From assembly GCA_002292925.1 (NCBI GenBank), contig DBCF01000055.1, forward strand, positions 14,411 through 21,576: a stretch of DNA of 7,166 bases. The letters run 5' to 3'. Below are positions 1 through 4,158 of this stretch, piece by piece (positions within the stretch are counted from its first letter, which is position 1; the number at the start of each line of letters is the position of its first letter). The notes under the pieces were generated by a model that saw only the letters and a list, made by a program, of their open reading frames with translations, did no database searches and was not told where the DNA came from. A program made the translations under genes and the position numbers. The DNA comes from Roseiflexaceae bacterium UBA965. GTDB taxonomy: Bacteria; Chloroflexota; Chloroflexia; Chloroflexales; Roseiflexaceae.

Positions 1-1
1 G

Positions 2-1399
2 TGGCGGGTGCGGGCGACTGTACTCACCCCTAGTCTGCGCCGGCGTATGACCTATATGGTGGCGAGTTGGTATGGGCCACTGTTGCTGAGCTTCCCGATT
101 TTGTCGTTGTTGCCCAAGGCCTATTTGCTGCCCGAATCGATTAGTTTGAGCCTCGGGATTGTGGCAGCACCCATCGCTGCCATATTTATGATGGTGACCG
201 CTTATAGTGCCACTTTTGTGGGGTCGCCACAGCCTGACCGCATCGTCAAGCACGATTTTTTGCGGTGGTGGTTGTATGGCCCGTTTATTGGTGTCAGTAT
301 TATTTTGTTTTTGCAGGTTGTACCGGTGTTTGCGGCGATTTCCCGGTTCCCAACCGAAATCTGGGCCGTCTTTGGCATCATGATGATGACGGTCATTATG
401 CCTATTTTGGTCAATCAAATTCGCCCATACCTCGATAATCTGATCTATTCCAATGACCACGAAGACATCGATTACTTACGTACCTTGCCCCGTACCACCT
501 TTACCCAGACCGATTTGCGCCGTCTGCTCGAAAACTCGTTGACCGTCATGTGTGGCGCCGCCCAGAGTGATTCAGCGTTTGTGGCAGCCCCCGATGACTT
601 TGGCGTGTATGCCGTCAAAATGATTGTCGGGGGGCGGCGGCGGATCCGCCAACTCTTTGACCAAATCCCCCTCGAGGCCTTGATTACCCGCTTGCAAACA
701 CATCAAAGTACTCAGCCATTGTTACTCAATGATTATGGCATTGCCGTGTTGCGTAATCCAGAAGGCCAAATCGTAGGGGTGTTGGGGTTATATCAGTACG
801 AACGCATCACTGCCCCTGACGTGCAACAACTGGTGGCCACCTTGACCCGCCAAGTCGAGCATGCCTTGGTGATGGTGACGATGCAACAACGCTTAATCGA
901 CACCTTGCGCACCATGGCTCCTGAAATGAGTACCCTGCAACAGATGAGCTCACGCATCGAGCAGGCTACGCCTGATGCCTTGCAATCTCTCGAAGACGAC
1001 GTCGCCATGATGCCCGAATTCACGCAACTCGTGCGAGACGCCTTGACGCACTATTGGGGTGGCCCCAAGCTGTCTGACAGCCCGTTGCTGGGGCTCAAAT
1101 CGGTCAAACGAGTGCGTGATGCCCACGGTGGTAGCCCCACCAAGGCCTTGCAACTGGTGTTGCGTCAAGCCATCGACAACATCCGCCCTGATAGTAGTGT
1201 GGCCACCACGGCGAACGAATCGATCCTCTATAACATTTTAGAAATGCGCTTCTTGCAGGGGCGCAAAATCCGCGATACCGCCGACCGCTTGGCGATGAGT
1301 GAATCAGACTTGTATCGCAAGCAACGTATCGCCGTCGACGAAGTGGCGCGCCAATTGGCCATGATGGAAGAATCACACCACGAGAGCACCACCCCGTAA
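2..1399 (+). CDS. Membrane-anchored GAF-like protein with C-terminal HTH-like domain (5' partial)
   Basis: The reading frame is open to the left edge, so the true start probably lies outside; the first in-window start candidate is GTG at 8 (residue 1 below), with no Shine-Dalgarno visible. Hydrophobic segments at about residues 20-36, 46-70, 90-111 and 117-135 suggest at least four membrane helices. Residues about 165-295 look like a GAF-type sensory domain (alpha/beta pattern ending in VGVLGLYQYE and a long helix). The C-terminal part, about 340-455, ends in a conserved-looking block (YNILEMRFLQG, then ADRLAMSESDLYRKQR) that resembles a helix-turn-helix or sigma region 4-like fold seen, from memory, at the ends of Chloroflexi proteins. 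No histidine-kinase H-box or ATPase motif is visible. I infer a membrane-tethered sensor or regulator; ligand and target are unknown. The tail is His/Ser/Thr-rich (SHHESTTP). Being coding is near certain; the function is tentative. Confidence 0.85.
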   Translation, partial: WRVRATVLTPSLRRRMTYMVASWYGPLLLSFPILSLLPKAYLLPESISLSLGIVAAPIAAIFMMVTAYSATFVGSPQPDRIVKHDFLRWWLYGPFIGVSIILFLQVVPVFAAISRFPTEIWAVFGIMMMTVIMPILVNQIRPYLDNLIYSNDHEDIDYLRTLPRTTFTQTDLRRLLENSLTVMCGAAQSDSAFVAAPDDFGVYAVKMIVGGRRRIRQLFDQIPLEALITRLQTHQSTQPLLLNDYGIAVLRNPEGQIVGVLGLYQYERITAPDVQQLVATLTRQVEHALVMVTMQQRLIDTLRTMAPEMSTLQQMSSRIEQATPDALQSLEDDVAMMPEFTQLVRDALTHYWGGPKLSDSPLLGLKSVKRVRDAHGGSPTKALQLVLRQAIDNIRPDSSVATTANESILYNILEMRFLQGRKIRDTADRLAMSESDLYRKQRIAVDEVARQLAMMEESHHESTTP

Positions 1400-1453
1400 A
1401 TATTCCATTCTTTTTTGTGGAAAAACGTGGGGCACAGGCGTGAATTGGAATTG

Positions 1454-1495
1454 CATGCGTTTAGCTGTATGTGCCGGTTTCGTGTGGCACGCATG
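1454..1495. repeat. Nested imperfect inverted repeat
   Basis: Outer arms CATGCGT (1454-1460) and ACGCATG (1489-1495) are exact complements, and inner arms GTGCC (1471-1475) and GGCAC (1486-1490) also pair. The two stems share the bases AC at 1489-1490 and are offset by a 10-nt bulge on the left, so they would form one bulged hairpin or two competing ones. It lies about 100 bp upstream of the lpdA promoter. It could be part of a terminator for the upstream gene, an operator, or chance; there is no T-run directly after it. Confidence 0.3.
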
Positions 1496-1594
1496 AAAGC
1501 CAGCGCACCGTACGGTCTATAAGTGTGCTCATTCACGTCCGCGCCAGAACTTTTTTGACAAAAATAAGAAAAATAGGCAAACAAAAAACACGGA

Positions 1595-1624
1595 TTCACG
1601 CTATTTTTAGATTGGTGGTAGAAT
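1595..1624 (+). promoter_or_regulatory. Predicted sigma-70-type promoter of lpdA
   Basis: The -10 candidate TAGAAT (1619-1624) matches the consensus at 5 of 6 positions. An 18-nt spacer separates it from the -35 candidate TTCACG (1595-1600), which matches at 4 of 6. The A-rich tract at about 1558-1590 lies directly upstream, where an UP element would sit. Transcription would start near 1631, giving a leader of about 30 nt that still includes the ribosome binding site. Confidence 0.5.
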
Positions 1625-1650
1625 AGAGTTCGGTTTCGGTCAAAGTAAAA

Positions 1651-1654
1651 GAGG
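1651..1654 (+). promoter_or_regulatory. Ribosome binding site deciding the GTG start of lpdA
   Basis: GAGG (within AAAAGAGG) stands 6 nt before GTG at 1661. It supports this non-ATG start, after which the protein begins MSDQVYDVVIVGAG, the normal beginning of a dihydrolipoyl dehydrogenase. Confidence 0.7.
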
Positions 1655-1660
1655 CACATT

Positions 1661-3076
1661 GTGAGTGATCAAGTATATGATGTTGTGATTGTCGGGGCAG
1701 GACCTGGCGGATATGTATCGGCGATTCGCTCTGCGCAACTCGGCTTGAAGGTTGCGATTGTCGAGCGCTCGATGATGGGTGGCGTCTGTTTGAACGTGGG
1801 TTGTATTCCCACTAAAGCCTTGTTGCATACCGCTGATTTGCTTGAAGAAATCCACGAGAGCTCCAAGTTTGGCGTCAATACCACTGGTGTGAGCCTCGAC
1901 TGGGATGCCTCGATCAAAAACAAAGATGGTGTGGTCAAGCAAATGACCCAAGGCGTGTCGTTTTTGATGAAGAAAAACAAAGTTGATGTCATCATGGGTG
2001 CCGCCAGCCTCGGCGATCGTGGCAACGTGGTGGTGACAGGTGCCGATGGCGCGACGTCGACCATTACCACTAAAAACACGATTATCGCTACTGGTGCCAA
2101 GCCCCGCGAAATTCCTCAAGTAGGGGCGATTTTTGATGGCGAGCGTATCATGTCGTCGTGGCAGGCCTTGAGTATGAAAACCATCCCCCAATCATTGTTG
2201 ATTGTCGGTGCTGGTGCCATCGGTGTCGAGTTTGCCTCGATGTTTTGCACCTTTGGCAGCAAAGTCACCTTGGTCGAAGCCCTGCCCCGAATTGTGCCCA
2301 ATGAAGACGAAGAAATTAGCGTGGAATTGACCAAAGCCTTGAGCAAGCGCGGGATTACGATTATGACCGGCGCCAAACTCCAAAACGTCGCCCACCACGG
2401 CGACGGCGTGCGGGCCGTGATTACCGATGCCGCCGGCAAAGAAGTCATCATTGATGCCGAACGCTCGTTGATTGGCATCGGCATCGTTCCCAACACCAAA
2501 GAGCTCGGCCTCGAAGCTCGTGGTGTCACGCTCGATCAACGCGGGTTTGTGCAGGTCGATGCCATGATGAAAACCAGTGCCGAAGGCGTTTATGCCATTG
2601 GTGACTGTGCCATTACCACGCCGTGGTTGGCCCACAAATCATCGGCCGAAGGGATTTTGGCGGCCGAAGCAATTGCCGGCCACAACCCCAAAGCCATCAA
2701 TTACGGTATCATCCCATCCTGTACCTATTGCACCCCCGAGATTGCTAGCGTGGGCTTGACCGAAGCCAAAGCCCGTGAACAAGGGTATGATGTCAAAGTC
2801 GGCAAGTTTTCGTTTGCCGGTAACGGCAAAGCGACCATCCTTGGCCAACGCTCAGGCTTCGTCAAAATCGTTGCCGAGAAGAAGTACGATGCCGTGTTGG
2901 GGATGCACTTGATTGGTCCCAAAGTCACCGAATTGATTGCCGAAGGCGCCTTGGCTTTGTCACACGAGGCCACCGCCGAATCGTTGATGCGCACGATTCA
3001 TGCGCACCCCACCCTGTACGAAGCCTTGGGCGAAGCCGCTCATGCTGCTGCTGAGGGTGCGGCTATTCATATGTAA
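1661..3076 (+). CDS. lpdA: Dihydrolipoyl dehydrogenase (E3)
   Basis: This cytoplasmic FAD flavoenzyme reoxidises dihydrolipoyl groups on E2 subunits (pyruvate, 2-oxoglutarate or branched-chain 2-oxoacid dehydrogenases) or on glycine cleavage H protein, passing electrons to NAD+. At 471 residues it has the usual family length and every hallmark: FAD-binding GAGPGG at 12-17; the redox disulfide C43/C48 in GGVCLNVGCIPTK; a second Rossmann motif GAGAIGVE at 183-190 with an acidic residue, E206, at the end of the next strand, which fits NAD rather than NADP; the second FAD motif with G314-D315; and the C-terminal dimer-interface catalytic pair H449/E454 in HPTLYE. Translation starts at GTG with a good GAGG site. 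No E1, E2 or lipoyl-domain gene flanks it, and it carries no N-terminal lipoyl domain of its own, so it probably serves complexes encoded elsewhere. A small cysteine-cluster gene follows 15 nt later, probably in the same transcript. Confidence 0.97.
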   Translation: MSDQVYDVVIVGAGPGGYVSAIRSAQLGLKVAIVERSMMGGVCLNVGCIPTKALLHTADLLEEIHESSKFGVNTTGVSLDWDASIKNKDGVVKQMTQGVSFLMKKNKVDVIMGAASLGDRGNVVVTGADGATSTITTKNTIIATGAKPREIPQVGAIFDGERIMSSWQALSMKTIPQSLLIVGAGAIGVEFASMFCTFGSKVTLVEALPRIVPNEDEEISVELTKALSKRGITIMTGAKLQNVAHHGDGVRAVITDAAGKEVIIDAERSLIGIGIVPNTKELGLEARGVTLDQRGFVQVDAMMKTSAEGVYAIGDCAITTPWLAHKSSAEGILAAEAIAGHNPKAINYGIIPSCTYCTPEIASVGLTEAKAREQGYDVKVGKFSFAGNGKATILGQRSGFVKIVAEKKYDAVLGMHLIGPKVTELIAEGALALSHEATAESLMRTIHAHPTLYEALGEAAHAAAEGAAIHM

Positions 3077-3079
3077 GAT

Positions 3080-3084
3080 GAGGG
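3080..3084 (+). promoter_or_regulatory. Ribosome binding site of the Cys-cluster gene
   Basis: GAGGG ends 7 nt before ATG at 3092 and lies in the 15-nt gap after the lpdA stop. It favours this start over the in-frame ATG at 3140 (Met17), although that one is also preceded by a weaker GGTGG at 3128-3132 with 7-nt spacing. Confidence 0.65.
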
Positions 3085-3091
3085 CCTGCAA

Positions 3092-3451
3092 ATGCCAGTT
3101 GTAATTCGCTTAACCACTGCAGATCATGGTGGCACGACGATGTCGTGTGGCACGCCTGGGAATGATTGTGGTCCCGATTGTGGCTGTGGCTGCCCCTATA
3201 CGGGGATGAACGAGCGCGGTGCGGTCGAGGATGTCTATGCTATCGAATCACGCTACCCGGGTAAGTGGCTGGCGTTGGTGATTCCCCCCGGCGAAGACGA
3301 ATACCACCCCGAACGGGGCATGTTGGTGGCGTATGGCGATGGCGAAGACGAAGTCTTTGATGCTGCCAATCGCGTGACCTTCAACCAAGTGGTGCATGTC
3401 TACTTCAATGGGTCGTTCGTCGATTATATGGCATGGGCTGACCACGCCTAA
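3092..3451 (+). CDS. Small protein with N-terminal cysteine cluster, unknown function
   Basis: This is a 119-residue protein that I do not recognise as a named family. Five cysteines are packed at positions 19, 26, 30, 32 and 34 (pattern C-x6-C-x3-C-x-C-x-C) in a Gly-rich stretch, and there are none later, which suggests metal or Fe-S binding or thiol chemistry, though a structural role is possible. Residues about 50-115 form a compact alpha/beta-looking domain (YPGKWLALVIPP, then GMLVAYGDGEDEVFDAA, then VVHVYFNGSF), reminiscent in layout of small DUF5678-like domains (a GKWxAL strand, a second strand with AxG, a helix, then a last strand); this resemblance is from memory. It is strongly acidic and has no signal peptide or membrane segment, so it is probably cytoplasmic. 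It starts 15 nt after lpdA with its own ribosome binding site and ends just before a strong hairpin, so co-transcription with lpdA is likely. Any functional link to lipoamide chemistry is inference. Confidence 0.85.
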   Translation: MPVVIRLTTADHGGTTMSCGTPGNDCGPDCGCGCPYTGMNERGAVEDVYAIESRYPGKWLALVIPPGEDEYHPERGMLVAYGDGEDEVFDAANRVTFNQVVHVYFNGSFVDYMAWADHA

Positions 3452-3460
3452 GCTACTTAC

Positions 3461-3496
3461 ACAAACCCCCGTCGCAGTGATGCGACGGGGGTTTGT
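3461..3496. terminator. Bidirectional terminator hairpin between convergent genes
   Basis: A perfect 16-bp inverted repeat, ACAAACCCCCGTCGCA (3461-3476) and its complement (3481-3496), encloses a GTGA tetranucleotide loop. It lies 9 nt after the stop of the Cys-cluster gene on the + strand and 20 nt after the stop of the PsbP-like gene on the - strand, so it can serve both. The terminal A/T stretches are short (TTTGTT on the + strand), so it is not a textbook T-tract terminator, but stem strength and placement are convincing. Confidence 0.85.
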
Positions 3497-3516
3497 TATG
3501 CATGTGGGTTGTGGGG

Positions 3517-4089
3517 CTAGTTTTTGGCTTTACCACGGGGTGTTTTGGCGGGTACGGGGGTACCGGCGCCGTTGATGTCACGGTCAGTGGCATACCACAG
3601 CTCCGTAGGGATAACAAAGTGGTGGAATGACTGGTTGGCCATGCCATACCAATGTTCCCACTCGTCGACGGTTTCGCCTTGGTAGGTGAGGACCATCAAC
3701 CATTTGTCGACATACATGGCCCAGACTTTGCGTTTGCGGGTCACGCCGTTGTCGTCGAAGGTATAAAAGCGCTCGAATTTGATGAGGTTGCCAATCACGG
3801 TGTCGGCACGTTCGAGGATGGTGCAGGCGGGCAGTTGGGCTAAGCCTTTTTCGAAGGCCTCCGCCAAATCGGTGGCGTCGTTGGCTTCGGCGGTAAATTG
3901 TAATTGGTCGATCCAAATCGCCACGTAGGTGTGGGTGTTGGTGGCTGACGGCGAAAACAAGCGCCCGTCGCGGCCAAAATCGATGTCGAATTGGTGCCAA
4001 TCTGAGGGGAAGCGCACACTGTAGCGGCCTTGGGCATCGCGATAGGTATCGATGCCGACAAATTTGGGGGTTGGGCGAGTGGATTTCAT
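3517..4089 (-). CDS. PsbP/Mog1-like soluble protein, unknown function
   Basis: This is a 190-residue protein. The opening YRDAQGRYSVRFPSDWHQFD (residues 16-35) is typical of PsbP/Mog1-fold proteins (DUF1795-like: a strand, the Y-x-V-x-F-P-x-x-W turn, then a strand). It continues with alternating strands, a helix around 68-85 (ATDLAEAFEKGLAQL), paired strands around 97-136 and a final amphipathic helix around 141-158 (DEWEHWYGMANQSFHHFV), giving a complete single domain. The basic tail (PAKTPRGKAKN) looks disordered. There is no signal peptide, lipobox or membrane segment, so it should be cytoplasmic, unlike many exported PsbP-like proteins. ATG at 4087-4089 is supported by AGAGGA with 7-nt spacing. 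It follows the FtsX-type permease by 69 bp on the same strand, and no terminator is visible between them, so co-transcription is plausible. The fold call is moderately confident; the role is unknown. Confidence 0.85.
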   Translation of the reverse strand: MKSTRPTPKFVGIDTYRDAQGRYSVRFPSDWHQFDIDFGRDGRLFSPSATNTHTYVAIWIDQLQFTAEANDATDLAEAFEKGLAQLPACTILERADTVIGNLIKFERFYTFDDNGVTRKRKVWAMYVDKWLMVLTYQGETVDEWEHWYGMANQSFHHFVIPTELWYATDRDINGAGTPVPAKTPRGKAKN

Positions 4090-4096
4090 ATATCAG

Positions 4097-4102
4097 TCCT
4101 CT
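4097..4102 (-). promoter_or_regulatory. Ribosome binding site of the PsbP-like gene
   Basis: Read on the minus strand this is AGAGGA, 7 nt before the ATG at 4089-4087. It fixes the start in the short gap downstream of the permease gene. Confidence 0.65.
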
Positions 4103-4158
4103 AAATTTCATTCCAAACGAAATTACGTCGCAAATAACTGCAGGCATCGTACCACAAA

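Larger units (their letters stand above)
1400..1660. other. Intergenic region upstream of lpdA
   Basis: This stretch separates the stop of the membrane regulator-like gene from the GTG of lpdA. It shows no convincing coding frame. From left to right it holds a weak TTCCA/TGGAA inverted repeat around a T-run (1403-1422), a nested inverted repeat (1454-1495), a very A-rich tract (about 1558-1590) and a promoter (1595-1624). The T-run hairpin has only a 5-bp stem, so a terminator for the upstream gene is not established. Confidence 0.6.

Noticed and set aside
639..650. 12-bp perfect palindrome GGCGGATCCGCC
   Set aside because: It lies inside the GAF-like coding region, in a run of Arg codons (GRRRIR), and is most simply a by-product of codon choice.
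1555..1560. Perfect TTGACA -35 box upstream of lpdA
   Set aside because: No acceptable -10 lies 15-19 nt downstream (the 17-nt position reads CAAACA). The weaker -35 at 1595 with TAGAAT is a better pair.
1640..2635. Long minus-strand reading frames opposite lpdA (1640-2191, 2192-2635 and others)
   Set aside because: They lie antisense to an unmistakable dihydrolipoyl dehydrogenase, have no ribosome binding sites and show low-complexity, unfamily-like translations. They are codon-bias shadows.
3584..4147. 187-residue minus-strand frame overlapping the PsbP-like gene
   Set aside because: It is Arg/His/Pro-rich with no domain character and overlaps a better frame that has an Shine-Dalgarno site and a recognisable fold.
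4090..4158. Possible promoter for the PsbP-like gene (TTGCGA, 17 nt, TGAAAT on the minus strand) and a 6-bp AATTTC/GAAATT inverted repeat
   Set aside because: Both boxes match only 4 of 6, and the implied start would fall in or next to the ribosome binding site. The inverted repeat is short with a 9-nt spacer. Neither is enough to call a site.
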